Below are positions 1 through 14,986 of a DNA stretch of 64,000 nucleotides, one piece after another. The notes under the pieces are model-generated. The model worked only from the letters and a program-made list of their open reading frames with translations. It was not told the DNA's origin and did no database searches. Position 1 is the first letter of the stretch; each line of letters opens with the position of its first letter. This DNA is from Oscheius tipulae. Its lineage: Eukaryota; Nematoda; Chromadorea; Rhabditida; Rhabditidae. The position numbers and the translations under genes are program-made. Location: contig JASJZH010000006.1 of assembly GCA_037178975.1 (NCBI GenBank), positions 10,168,001 through 10,232,000 of the forward strand, in the 5' to 3' direction.

Positions 1-440
1 CAACACAACAATTTATAGCTTTTTATTTTGATTTTTTATGGCCACGGACAAACAAACAGGCAGAGTTCGCCACCGAAACCATCACGCTTTAGATATTAAA
101 GTTAAATGAAAAATCTGGAAGCACTGTCGGTCATTCGCACGTTTCATACGTCTCAGCAAGTGCATGACCAGGCTCCTCGCCGCGAATCAGTCAAAGTTCA
201 GCATTCGAATCAAAGAGGGGAATTGTACAACGATTATGGCGGGAACAGGGTAAATTAGCTTTCTGGGTATGTCTTTCAGAAAAAATTGTAGTTGTACCAT
301 CGTAGTCTGGCTAACCATGACAACAGGGTCATAAACGACAGTTCATCTATCTATATCATCTTTAAATTTAGCAAGCCGCACAAGTACTGGGTTCCAAAGG
401 AATTCATCGAAGTGATAAAGCAAATGACGCTGTCGTTTGA

Positions 441-1019
441 ATGATTAAAACTGCATCTCAACAGCTGGAAGCTAATTGTGTCGCATCCTGGATGGCCGGT
501 CTCGCTAAGATCACATTTATATGTGATGGAAGTAACGAGGAAGATGATACTATTCTCGAAAACTGGGAAGTGGTGAAAGGCTTGATAGTTATTCCTTTTG
601 CAAATTTTCACTATCCACAATAATTGCGTAATGGCCAGGCCGGCCGGGGTTAGATCAGTCGAGCCGAGAAGACACACGGACAGCTCTTACTTGAAGCGAT
701 TCTGTAGTTACTGGGTACATGTTAACAGTGCAGTTGGTGCGTTTCAGAAGCCTAAGAAGATAATCGATCCCCCAGAGCTCAATCTGATCACTTTCGAAGA
801 ACCTCTGGAAACGGAAATAGACATCGAAAAGTGCAGACTATCAGGTAACTTCGAGATGCCGTGGTTCATCCAGGTGAACTGGCTACCGATTCATTCAACT
901 CCGAAATTTCAGCAGTGAAGATTGAGAGAATGCAATCCTACCGTGAAGAGTATCTCTGGCTGGTGTTCCGAGCCAAAAGAAGACTTTCTCAGGTCCATGC
1001 AGTTCTCATATATTCGTGA
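441..1019 (+). CDS. possible small three-exon gene, unrecognised
   Basis: A spliced frame can be built from exons 441-572, 748-844 and 913-1019, giving 111 residues with phases that agree (0, then 1). The acceptors are GTTTCAG and ATTTCAG, and the donors are GTGAAA and GTAACT. The product has alternating beta-like segments (CDGSNEEDD, WEVKPKKI, LNLITFEEPLE) and ends in a basic stretch (FRAKRRLS). I recognise no family. The 5' end may lie further upstream because an acceptor-like CAACAG sits near 466. Neighbouring sequence has no clear partner gene. It could be a fragment of a larger gene or a chance assembly; the phase agreement is the main support. Confidence 0.35.
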
Positions 1020-2153
1020 GATCGGATAATAGAGTCTTATTTTTGCACCCCGCTCTAATGGTGACTATATTATCTTCAAAATTAGCTGGGGATATCGCAG
1101 TTTTCGTCCGACTTCGGGGAGCTTTACAATAATCCCCAATGTGACATCCCTGTCTCATCTTTTACAGTATGTGCGCTAGCTTATAGAAGCTCTGGAGCCG
1201 GAACACTACCTTAAGCCAGTTCGTCCCATTGACTAATCCATTTACAATGGTGACCACAACGATGCCATTGACCTCGCTGCTTTCTGTGACCTCTGGAACA
1301 ATACTTAGACCGATATACGTTGACCGGTGTACCAGATGTCTGAACATGTTATAATAAATTTTTGGGTTAGAAAATCTGTTCTGGACAAATGTACGCAGGT
1401 TTCACTTGCAAACTCTGCTTGACCAAATTCGACTGTTTGAATTCACTGTATTTTATGGTTCGACAGATTGAGTTCAGCTTGGGTTTGCTTGGAAACCCTG
1501 AGAAATTGTCGGCTTTTTGCTGTATTTTGACTTGTCAATAGCATTTTTCTTCAGTACCGCTGAGAGGGGTCAAACCTTCAGCAATACATCAAAGTACAAT
1601 AAACGATACACAGACACAGAGTCGACAAAGTAATGGATGGATGGGCAGATTTGTTAGCTAAGCCAGGAGAGCCCAGACACCTGTTTAAATTATACTATCC
1701 ATGTGACCATTCATCCATCTTTTACGATGGTTTCCCACAAAAGTTTGATTTACATCTTCATAGACAAGCTGCTCGGGCTGTTCAAAGTGAAATCTCCGAA
1801 AATTTTATCACAATACGAGCAGTTTTCTTTACGATACAATCCTCAAACTCTACATTTTCGTCCAACGAGAGAATGTAAACAGCATACTGCTCGTTTGTGG
1901 CTGTAAGTTTTCCTACTTTCATGACATTAATTCCGGGCTTTTCTTGCTTTTTTAATTATTCATCAATGAAGAAAACATTAAATGATAGAAAACCGTAGAA
2001 AAATCGATTTGTTTACGATGCTCGCTGCAGATTTTTATGCGATTTTACATAAGTTGCTGGAAGCTTCTAGCAATCAGGGGGAATTTCGATATTTTGCTTA
2101 AATTTCTTGTTCCTTTTTGGGCTTCTTATTGCCAAAACGTACTAAAATTTTAG
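1020..2153. other. spacer with weak open frames only
   Basis: Two overlapping forward frames of about 70-80 codons lie at 1633-1906. One of them (1703-1906) ends just before a GTAAGT donor, so it might be a 5' exon of the zinc-finger gene downstream. A leftward frame at 1162-1347 has no splice or start support. Nothing else is evident. Confidence 0.3.
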
Positions 2154-3741
2154 ATGGCACCGGTCAATCGGCCACTAGATCGGGCAGGAATGGTAAGCGA
2201 GCTGAAAGCCATCCGCATAGCCTACAATGTTCCAGAGGGAGAGCAGCCGGTAACTTTCACTGTTTTTGTTCAAATTTTGCTGTTTTAGGTCAGAGTAGTC
2301 AACAGTTTCAAAGTTGCTAGCGCTAGTGACCCAAAACGTGTCAAAAAGTTTCCATTTGCGAAGGAACAGAGAGCCTGGAAGTGCCCGTAAGTCTTTAAAA
2401 GTTCAAGAAAAGTTGTAAATTCAGAGAATGTAATCGTTTCCTCAGCTCGAAACGATCCTTTAACGAGCACATGAACATTCACAGCCAGAAACGGCCTTTT
2501 GCTTGCGAATTCTGCGAGTACTCAGCTGGTAAGCTGTTTTTATACCATTCAAAATTTGTATTTTAGCTAGCCAAATGACTCTCCGACGTCATGTACTTCG
2601 GAATCATACCCCAGCTCAGGATTGGGGGTACCGATGCCCTTACTGTCCACAAGTTTACATGGAACCGGCCAGTTATCAGCAGCATGTCAGGTAATTATTA
2701 TTTAGCTAACTCTGTCTCTCAGTCTTTTAGTATCACTGTCTCTCTGTCTTTTTTCTTCCTTTAGCTCTCTATCAATCTTTGACCAATGCCATAGAATAAC
2801 TTCCCCGTATGGATAGCGAAAATCAATAAGCGTCACTAGTAATATGTCGCGTCGCCGGTTAAAAAGTCCATGACCAGAACCAATTGACTTTTATGACCGT
2901 TTCATTGACTTTTACAACGGTACCTGGTTTTCTTTTGTCAAAAATTGCATAAAATGGGTGAAAACGGCAGAGTTTCACCCTGTTTGAACAGTTTGTGACC
3001 TTGCTGCGCAGTTCAAACCCTGCCCGCCCAAATTAAGCTGTTCCCGTGACCAACTGATATTGTGTTATCTTTAGTTTCTTCCCCGAAAATCTCACAAATG
3101 TTGCGTTTTCAGTTCAAAGCATCCTGGAAGATCGTGCACGTACGGCTGTCCGTATAAGCTGTGCCCCTTCAGTTCCAAATGTTTCCGTCACTTCAGAGAG
3201 CATATTAGAAAGCATGACGCCAGTGAAAGATTTAATGGTGAGAGTACTTGATTTGATTCTGAACGACTTTCCCCTCAGGACCGACGGATCGACAGCCCTG
3301 CACACGATCAGATCAGGAACTGATTATGTACCTTGTCGACGACGATATAGGTAGGCAAATACACTATTTCCTAGCACTTTTAATCCAGGTACTGGCTACA
3401 AGGGTCTCTCGACCTCGACAACGGTTATTAGAAGACGAGTCATGACCAAGCCTGTGAAGACTGTCATCTATACCAACAGCTTGGTCCATCGTGGTCCTCC
3501 CCGACTCGAAGAAGAGGAATACTATCCTGAGATGGAGATAGATGATTTCATGAAGCAGCCTCTGTCTCTTTTGCCAAGAACTTCGGCACCGAGAACAGTT
3601 GAAATGGAGGAAACGGGAGAGCTGATTGTTGATGGAGAGATCATGCCTGCGGATAATGACTGGATTGAGCAGGAGATTGAGGTACATGGCAAACCTATCA
3701 TTTTACTAGTGAAACTCAAAAATTCGAGCTCGTTTAGCTGA
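2154..3741 (+). CDS. C2H2 zinc-finger protein
   Basis: A multi-exon gene whose first ATG follows a TTTTAG acceptor directly, consistent with a spliced-leader site. Three regular C2H2 fingers are visible in order: CPEC with a 12-residue spacer and HMNIH, CEFC ending HVLRNH, and CPYC ending HVSSKH. A fourth Cys/His cluster is irregular (CTYGC, CPFSSKC, HIRKH). An acidic tail follows (EEEEYYPEMEIDDF, WIEQEIE). Two fingers are split by introns; introns include 2250-2288 and a long one at about 2693-3112. The role is probably nucleic-acid binding in the nucleus; I cannot assign an orthologue. The end is uncertain: the frame stops at 3741, but a donor at 3681 (GAG|GTACAT) could join an exon at 4396-4441 (IQDTQTAESRR...). 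Confidence 0.75.
2703..2762. repeat. degenerate TCTCTG/GAGACA simple repeat in intron
   Basis: A CTCTGTCTCTCAGTC-like tract lies inside the long zinc-finger intron. Comparable tracts occur in introns at 6558-6603, 32472-32500, 32655-32695 and 43797-43840. Confidence 0.5.
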
Positions 3742-4395
3742 TGGTATACTATTTCTGAAATACTTCCTCTATGAGCATGTATCGGAAATGATTCAGTTCC
3801 ACTTGGAATGCACCCAATTTGGGGTAACTAGTTCAAAATAGTTTTATACGTTTTTAAAGTTCGTGACATGTTGAGATGCTTACGACAAGCTCTGACAGTC
3901 TCAGAAATTCATTTTCTTTAAACAGTTGTGACGTACATTGCTTCTTTTAGTAGATCCTTGCACCTACGACTGCATATGTTTTGATCATGCAAACTCTTAA
4001 ATTGCCTAAAATAAAAAATTAAAAAAATATATAAAATAAAAATAATAAATTAAAATATGCAGTTGTTCGACACAGTTTTAAAAAAATGGCTTTCAGATTT
4101 CGGCTCCCGAACCCCTGGCCCTTGCTGACGGCCAGCACGATTTCGACCTGGACTAAAAATACTGCTAGTTCCTTTGCTTCTTTACTTATACCTGTCGCTG
4201 CTATGGGTGTCATTTTTCCCCCAGTTCCTCCGCTATTTTTGTGCCTTTCACTATCCAGTCGGATTTGGGTTTTATTCACCACGGGTCTTTTCCTTTTTCT
4301 ATAAACTGTTTAGAAACTTCTCACTTCCTTTCCACTTGGTTTTTTTTTGCCAAAAATTTATCTTTTTTCCATTTAAAATAAACCATTTTTTGTAG
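3742..4395. other. AT-rich intron or spacer
   Basis: An AT-rich stretch (4005-4080 is nearly all A/T) lies between the zinc-finger frame end and the next exon-like sequence. Whether it is intronic or intergenic depends on the zinc-finger/LKB1 junction. No gene is supported here. Confidence 0.4.
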
Positions 4396-4520
4396 ATTCA
4401 GGACACTCAAACAGCTGAATCCAGGAGGATCGCTAGTATAAGGTTGGTTCTAAAAAGCACTTTATTTTCGCTTCTGTTCGTAGTGATGTGTTGCTTTTCA
4501 GTAGTAAGGGCCGGAAGACC

Positions 4521-8038
<3,518 letters not shown>

Positions 8039-8952
8039 CCTCTACTCTCTTTCTTTAGGCGCTTCTGTAGTATTTTTAGTTTGGCCAAAAGGAATTTAAC
8101 GGGTAACAGATTATCGGCATTGATCAGCTACTTAAGACTCGTCAAAAACACAGCAAAGTTAACAAGATATACTCATTCAGCCCTAACACCTCTAGTCCCT
8201 ATTGTATATCAAACCAGCTCCAAATATGACTCATTCATACATAATCCCGGTCATATTGTTTCAAAAACGCGTGTATATCAGTGTTTGTGTTCGGTAAATT
8301 GTTTTCCAGTTGCATTTGTTTGCTCTCGAACCATATGACTCTAATTGTCCATCTGTACAAGCAAAAGGGTGGGGCTAGTGCAGAATTGATTTAATAAAAT
8401 TGCGGTATCTTAAGTCTCAGAGGTCCCACAACTGGCGCTGGTAATCCAGCGTTAGTTTAATATCTTCGTCGGACTTCTGCGTCTCGCCAGAACACCAACT
8501 GTCTCAAGGTGACCTGACCCAGCCGCAGCAGATGGTTATCTGAGGTGAAGAGACAGCCACATATATAGTATAGAGACTAGTATGGGCTGCTTTCCTACTA
8601 AGGGGGAACCATTATCTCCGTCTTTTGCCTTCTCTCCTTTTCCAAGAACGTCAATCACTTAAAAGCGCATCAATTTTAGGATAAAAACGTTTTATTGGGC
8701 CATTCAAATATTGATAAAGCCACATGTCGCTTAGTTGGTAAGCGCGCGCCAAATTCCAGCCTAGGCACGTTTCAAAACCGCGACAATTCGGCCATTGTTA
8801 GTCATTGCTCCGAGCTTCCCCGCACACTCACACACAACCATTTCCGACCCCCCGATGACGCGTTCATGGCCCTAATCAAAATAATCCGCCCCTTCGTTTT
8901 GCTCCCTTTTCTTTTCTTTTTTTGCTGCTTTTGAAAGTTTTACTTTTAGAGG
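8039..8952. other. intergenic spacer between LKB1 and EB1 genes
   Basis: Contains a probable LKB1 polyadenylation signal (TTAATAAAAT near 8391). A tRNA D-arm-like segment sits at 8729-8750, followed by a pyrimidine-rich run before the EB1 start. No coding region is supported. Confidence 0.4.
8715..8790 (+). repeat. tRNA-like (SINE-like) fragment
   Basis: GCTTAGTTGGTAAGCGCGCG at 8729 onward matches a tRNA D-arm/A-box layout, but I cannot find a convincing T-arm or acceptor stem. A decayed tRNA-derived element is likely. Confidence 0.35.
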
Positions 8953-11042
8953 ATGAATTACAACGTGATCAATGTGATCAACACTTCCGCGACAACGGAA
9001 AACCTGTCCAGACATGAGCTTTTGCAATGGGTAGGTTATTTGCGAGCTTTTTGACCCCATAACTTTTAGGTAAACGACTGTCTGCAGAGCAGTTTCGCAA
9101 AAATTGAGGAACTTCATACGGGAGCGGCTTATTGCCAGGTATTTGTAGATTTTTCCACATAGCAATCTTGTTTTAAGTTCACAGACCTTCTTTTCCCCGG
9201 ATCCATGAAAATGAACAAGGTCAAATGGAATTCGCGGTCGGAGTTAGATTGGTTGGAGAATTGGAAGGTAAAATTTTTGATATCCTTGTTTCACAATCCG
9301 TTGTTTAGCTAATCTCCACAACATGGAAAAATATCGGTGTGGATAAACTCGTCCCGGTTGAGAGATTGATCAAGGCCAAATTCCAGGTACCTTATTATTA
9401 TTTTCATTTCAACATTTTTTCCTATTATCTCATCCTAACGTTGCAAATTCAAATACCTGTTTTTGGTTTCCATGTCGTAACCCTCTGGTTAGTTGGACTT
9501 CAGCAACCTTTGCCTGTCAATCTGTCTCATCAATAGAGTTTCCTCTTGCGTTCCTGATTTAGCGATTTTCTGGAGAAATATCAAGTGCGGTCAGTCTCTC
9601 GATCCACCGACTACTACTGAATCGACCCCACTTTTTGATTTCTACATTCCGTACTGATCTGTCACCTCGTTCCTGTAGTTTCCGTGTACAGTAATCTTTC
9701 GTGGTATGCTTTTCTCTTTGGTCACTACTCTTGGTCATTTTGTCAACTTTTGGCTGTAACTTATCATCGTGTCTCTCCCGCACTGTCTCACTCAAAAGCC
9801 TATCACGACATTTCTACCCCGCTGATAAATCTTTTTCGACTTCAATCACTTACAGAAACCTGTGACTCCATAAAACACCTAAATTTCCAGGACAATTTCG
9901 AGTTTCTGCAATGGTTCAAGAAATTTTTCAACTGCAACTACAACGGACAAGACTATTACGCCTTAGAGGCACGTGGAGGTGCCCAGCTTGGTAGTGGAGC
10001 TGCTTCGAATGCTGGAGTCACTACTCCTAAGGCTCCTACTGCTCCTCGAACAATTTCAGCTCCGTGAGTATTGTTCCAATCAACAGGCCACATGTCTACT
10101 CATTCGTCAAATTATGCATTCATTTTAGGCGACCTGCTACTGCCTCCACGGCTGCTCGCTCTAAAATGGTGGCTCCGACTCCGAGAGCGACCGGCGTTCC
10201 AGCTGCTAAAACAAACGGATCCAGCATTGCCAAAGTAAAAACTAGATTTTTAAATTTGAGCTTTTTGTTCAGCCCGTTTCTTCAGCTCCTAGCCGATCCA
10301 ACTCGAATCTTGGAGATCCCAAGCCGGCTGACGACAAAAGACTTCAGGAAGTGTTGGATGAAGTTAGAAGGCTGCGTGATGAACTTGCTGAGGTTTGTGG
10401 TTTTTCAGTTTTCCTTTGTTAACATTTGCTCCCACCCCGTGTGTGAAATTTGGACATTTAAAAAACTACGAATTTCATAAAACCATTTCAAGCATACAGG
10501 GTATCCTTTTATAGTTGACCTATTACGACAATGCATAGAAAAACGGGGCCATGAATCAAGCCACTTTGAAAGGGCGAACCGTATACAAAGCGTAGACAGA
10601 ACCTACTTCAGATTACAGCCAAGAAGTTTGAATTTAGAGGCTGTCTATCCATCGTTGTGTCGTTTTTAAATAGTGACCAAGGTTCGAGTCCTGGGCACTG
10701 CTCTACGACGAATTTAATTCATTTTTGAAACAAGACCAATGTTTTCTGTAAAAGTAAAAAACAATTTTCTTGCAATAGTATAATACACATTTTTAGTCCA
10801 AAAAAGCCCTGGAAGAAGCTGATGTAGTCTGTGAAAACGTCGCTGGCGAAAGAAACTTCTACTTTGGAAAGCTCCGACGCATTGAGGTATCATTTTACAA
10901 AATTTTGTTTATGTTCTTCTTCAGATCCTCTGTCAAGAAAACGAGACTCTCGGCAATTTAGATGTCAACAAGATTGTAGATATTCTCTATGAGACAGAAG
11001 ACGGATTTGAGCAGCCTCCCGACCAGGACTGAAGTATTTTCC
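8953..11042 (+). CDS. MAPRE: EB1-family microtubule plus-end binding protein
   Basis: End-binding proteins track growing microtubule tips and recruit other tip proteins. The first exons encode an N-terminal calponin-homology domain: SRHELLQWVN, then FAKIEELHTGAAYCQ and ISTWKNIGVDK...VERLIKAKFQ, then FLQWFKKFF. A linker rich in Ala, Thr and Pro (PKAPTAPRTISAP) follows. The C-terminal EBH coiled coil carries the signature ERNFYFGKLRRIE and ILCQENE. The first ATG follows a TTTTAG acceptor closely. A 0.5 kb intron spans 9388-9889. The protein ends in PDQD after an acidic stretch, so the terminal EEY/F motif used to bind CAP-Gly partners in many EB1 proteins is missing. Confidence 0.93.
10640..10720 (+). 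repeat. B-box-like tRNA-derived fragment in EB1 intron
   Basis: GGTTCGAGTCCTGGGCACTG at 10681-10700 matches a Pol III B box/T-arm. Upstream sequence does not form an obvious D-arm, so this is at best a remnant. Confidence 0.3.
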
Positions 11043-12508
11043 TCCTTAACCAAATTCTGTTGTCATAGAATCTGAACTAAGCGCCAAAACATAGAAACTC
11101 CCCATACGTGCTCATATTTATTCAGTTATTATTCATTTATTTCCTCTCTTGCCTCACTGTCGCAGGCTTAACCCGCCTCCGGAAAACGGTTCAACACTTC
11201 TTTAATCAATTTCTTGCAATGATCGTGTGCTCGCAACTAGATGGTCCGGAAATGTAATAAATGCTTTGCTTTTCTTTGTGTATCCTTTCAATTGCAATTA
11301 GGAATCTAGATCTCTCGTAGTGGAAAGTAAAACTTTCTGTTTGCATGGGAGGTGATTCACCGATTTGCAGTGGACTTAATTGCCCTTTAAAGGTCGTGTT
11401 TGTATGAATACGCGTTGCTGAATGGGTTGGTTTTCTCTTCAGGGTTAAAGGGAACTTCAACGAAAGTATTGAAGAAAACTGAACGCGTTTAAACACAATT
11501 TTCAACGTTTTTGGAAACATTTTGTAGAGAACATCTGGATTGACCGAGATAAGATACCGGAATGTTTTCTGCAAACAGTAAAACCAGTTCTTCAGCCTCC
11601 TGAAAAAAAAACGCTCTAAAATGTTGGTTTATGCCCAGATACAGACAGAACAAATGGTTCACAAGTGTGTGGTGTAAAACAGCTTTCTGGTTAGAATGCA
11701 CCTTCTATAGATATCTACTGTATTAAAACATAAAACAGTGTTTAATCTTAATAACACTCAATTTAAGGCCCTGGAACACTGCTAAAAATAATTATCAATG
11801 ACTCATGTCTCGAAAGGGGACGTCGAAAGAGGATGTGAAACAGTTGGAACCAAAGGGACACAGTTTAGTTGCACTCATTCCGCCAGTTCCAGTTGAACTG
11901 ACCGAACAGAAATTTCAACCATGGCAGATTTAAAGAAAAACCCGCAGGCTGTCTCACAGTCGGAGAGGAGATGAACATCAGATTCTTTCTGACATTATCA
12001 TTGTTATCAAATTCAGTGACTCGTAAAACCCTTGTAATCTGTGTTGCATCTTAAAAGTTTCTCTGTTCGTTTCTTGATAAACATTATCGGAACTAGTTGG
12101 TCTGGTCCGTCAAAACAATCTCCGAGCGCACTTCCACGTTCCCATGAACATCAACGATTATAGATTGCTACTGATGTAAAACAGATGCTTGACAGAGGTT
12201 AAATGAATATGTCTGTGGATAATTCAAACTTAGAGTGGACGACTCGATTGTCAAGAAGTATTAAACTTAAGTAATCCAGCTACACGCTAAGCAGACTGTA
12301 CTCAAAATGTGCTCAAACGATTTTTCTGGAAAGACGCAGACACGAGAGATTATCACTATCTTATCTATGTGGCTTCCTCCCCATAAGACTTAATAGAGGA
12401 CACTGCCGAGTGTCCTCTCCAAAACAAGGGCTGTTTTGTAATTGTTCACCGAGTGTTACCACTTTTTAATCCCTTAAAACTGCTCTCCAGTCATTGTCAA
12501 CTTTATAG
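11043..12508. other. intergenic spacer
   Basis: No gene is firmly supported. A leftward 122-codon frame lies at 11206-11574. A rightward 42-codon frame at 11805-11933 (starts MSRKGTSKED) also lacks splice signals or family resemblance. Confidence 0.35.
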
Positions 12509-14571
12509 ATGGTCTACTCCGCAGAATTAATCGAAGGCACAACCGTTAATACCTTGTGGTTGGAGCACAAACTTTGTGCCAAATTTGCCGAATCCATCAA
12601 AATTGACAATGTTTCTCCTCTTGGATCGGACGCGGTCGGATACATGTCCGTCATTCGAAAACTTCATCTCAGCGGAAGTCCGAAAATTCCGGCTACCGTA
12701 ATACTTAAGGTAAGACATCTGATTTTGACCATCCCCACAAATTAAGACTCCTGCTCCTGAAGGAGGCATGGAAGCTGTTGAAAAGGCTGGCGGGAAAACG
12801 GAAGCAAACAATGAACGTGCCTTGGTGCAGGAAGCTTTTCATGATACTGAATGTGAAACTTTGGCTGTCCTGAACGAAGGAGGTAGAATCCCACTTATCT
12901 AGGCATAAATCAGAAGTTCAGAGCACAACATCAAGGTCCCTAAGCTGTACTACGTGGGCAAGTCGGACACACAAACTCCTTGCATTATCATGGAAGAAAT
13001 TGTGGATTGTACAGTTCAACCTTTGATTCCCGGTTTCAACGAGGCACAGGTATTTAAACATTGTATGGTTGGGAGAGGGCAATGCTGTTTGGTCGTTCTC
13101 GCCATCTTACTAGTCTAGGCTTTTCTAAGTTCAGTTTCAGTGCCTTCTTGAAAGCCAAGAGCTCTAGCGTAATGTCTTGCCAGTCATAATATTCCCACCC
13201 GTGCCATCTTAACGGCTAGATTCCTTGTCGTAGTCGAACAGTACTCACTCGTACCGTCTCTACAACCCGAAATTTGGTGTAATCTCATCCAGATTATCAT
13301 CACAGCCAATTTCTTACCATGTTGGCAGTCATAAACCATACCGTCTCGCTAGACAGCCACGCGCCAGCCATATGCAGTCAAACAATACTCACCCGTACCG
13401 TCTCTGTTACCCGATGTTCTGTATGATCTCACCTGTACCATCTTTACAGTCAATTCCTTAACGGCTTAGTGTTTTCACTTGTCCCGTCTCACTGGATTTC
13501 TACGAACAGACATATGTAATCAAAAAGTTCTCACCTGTACCGTCTTTGTAACCATAATTTCGCAGCAGGACTATCCTCGTAGTCAACTCCTATTCTTAAA
13601 TTCTTAGCAGTCATAGTGTTTCAACCCGTACTGTCTGTATATCTAGATTCTCTTTTGCCTGGAGGGTGTAGTCAAGTAGTTTTCACACGACCATCTCTAT
13701 AATCAGTTTCCTTTTATTTTTGAATCAGTTTTCTGCAACGACCCCAGACCTGAAAATCTTGCATTATCAGGTTCAGAATCTCCTTTTCAGCTCTACATTC
13801 TCGTCGACCAAATTGTTGAACTACAGCACTGGTCTTTGAAAAACGCTGAATGGAGAAAGCCAATGAGTGCGGCTGTAAAAACCATTCCTCCCCTTAAAGT
13901 CACCAAAATTTAGCAAGAGGAACTGGGAATGAGCTGCACTCCTATGCTTTTAGCCATGTGTTCTACGTTTTTCACGAAACACAAAGCTGTTTTCGGGGAT
14001 TTGGGAGAGAAGATGATGGAGAACACACTGAAATCAAGGGAACACTACACGCACTGGTTTCGAACCGTATATGAAACTGATGGTTGGTTCTTTTCATTAA
14101 TCTCAAATTTGACATTATTAAGAGAGACCAGTGGTTTTGGTGCACGGCGACATGTGGACGGCCAACTTTTTATGGCATGGTAATGCCCTCGGTGCAATTG
14201 TTGACTGGCAGCTGGCTCATGCCGGCAATGTTGTTGAAGATATAATGAGACTGTTGACAACATGTACAAGCTCAGCAATCAGACGACGTATGACAACCTC
14301 GCTGTTGAACCACTATTATAATCTTTTATCTTCGAAAAATGGCGGAAAACTGTCTTTTAGTCGGGAACAGTTGGAGGTGGGTAAATTAGAGAAGGTTAAA
14401 CTCGTGTCCCAGGAAGAATACAAGTTCTACCTCCCGGCTGGCTGCGTCTGGACAACTTTCGCAGTGGCATTCTGGGAAAACAGCATACTGAACACTGAGG
14501 GCAAGGTGAAGGAGGCCTTGGACAGACTCAAGTGTTTCTTGGAAGACACTGCGGAACTATTGAACTGGTAA
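12509..14571 (+). CDS. CHK kinase-like (EcKinase/DUF1679-type) protein
   Basis: A member of the choline/aminoglycoside-kinase-fold family expanded in nematodes and arthropods; substrates are mostly unknown and a small-molecule phosphotransferase role is inferred. Exons 12509-12709, 12747-12882, 12922-13049, 13791-13874, 13914-14082 and 14123-14571 join in phase to 388 residues. Key motifs are the catalytic loop VHGDMWTANFLW (Brenner motif, HGD....N) and metal-binding IVDWQ followed by AHAGN. The hinge is IIMEEIVD and YIPxLYYVGK-like sequence is read as VPKLYYVGK. Segment 14377-14412 is a 36-base stretch with GT..AG ends that can be removed or read through without a frame change. The intron at 13050-13790 holds degenerate repeats. 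A polyadenylation signal (AAATAAAA) lies near 14590. Confidence 0.88.
13090..13720. repeat. degenerate tandem repeat within CHK-like intron
   Basis: The motif CTCACCYGTACCGTCTCT recurs imperfectly about eight times (near 13237, 13337, 13390, 13430, 13475, 13534 and 13624), often followed by short words such as CAGTCATA or GTAACC. The spacing is irregular at roughly 40-100 bases. Confidence 0.6.
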
Positions 14572-14986
14572 ACATCTTGTAATTCACTTGAAATAAAAAT
14601 CTATTAATATCCCGTGTCTTAAAGCAGAGTCAGCCTCCTCGGCACGATTGATTCAGAGATGTTTTTGGCCAAACTCCCCCCGAAATCCAACTTGATATAA
14701 TTGCTTAACTATCTTTCCGGTAGCGTCCCCCGTGTTCGTTGACCCCAATTCCAGTTCGGCCTTGGCGACTTTACGCCTGTCCCCCACAACTTTCACAGCC
14801 CTCTGGATTCGTCCTCAGGTTTCCCTTTCCGTGTTCGAACAAGGCGTTTTTGTCATTTTTACACGAAGATGACCCTGAACAGACCACCACGATGGTACAG
14901 ATAAGAGAGTCTAACACAGGTGTAAAGTTCTCACTTTTCCTTAAATTTCAACCGGTCCCCTACTATGTGAATTTTCCACATTTAGA
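14572..14986. other. short intergenic region before the CRAL-TRIO gene
   Basis: It contains the CHK-like gene polyadenylation signal and a T-rich run ending in TTTAG directly before the next start codon at 14987. Confidence 0.4.

Noticed and set aside
1162-1347. Leftward 61-codon frame
   Set aside because: No signal peptide, no family, no splice sites, and isolated from any gene model.
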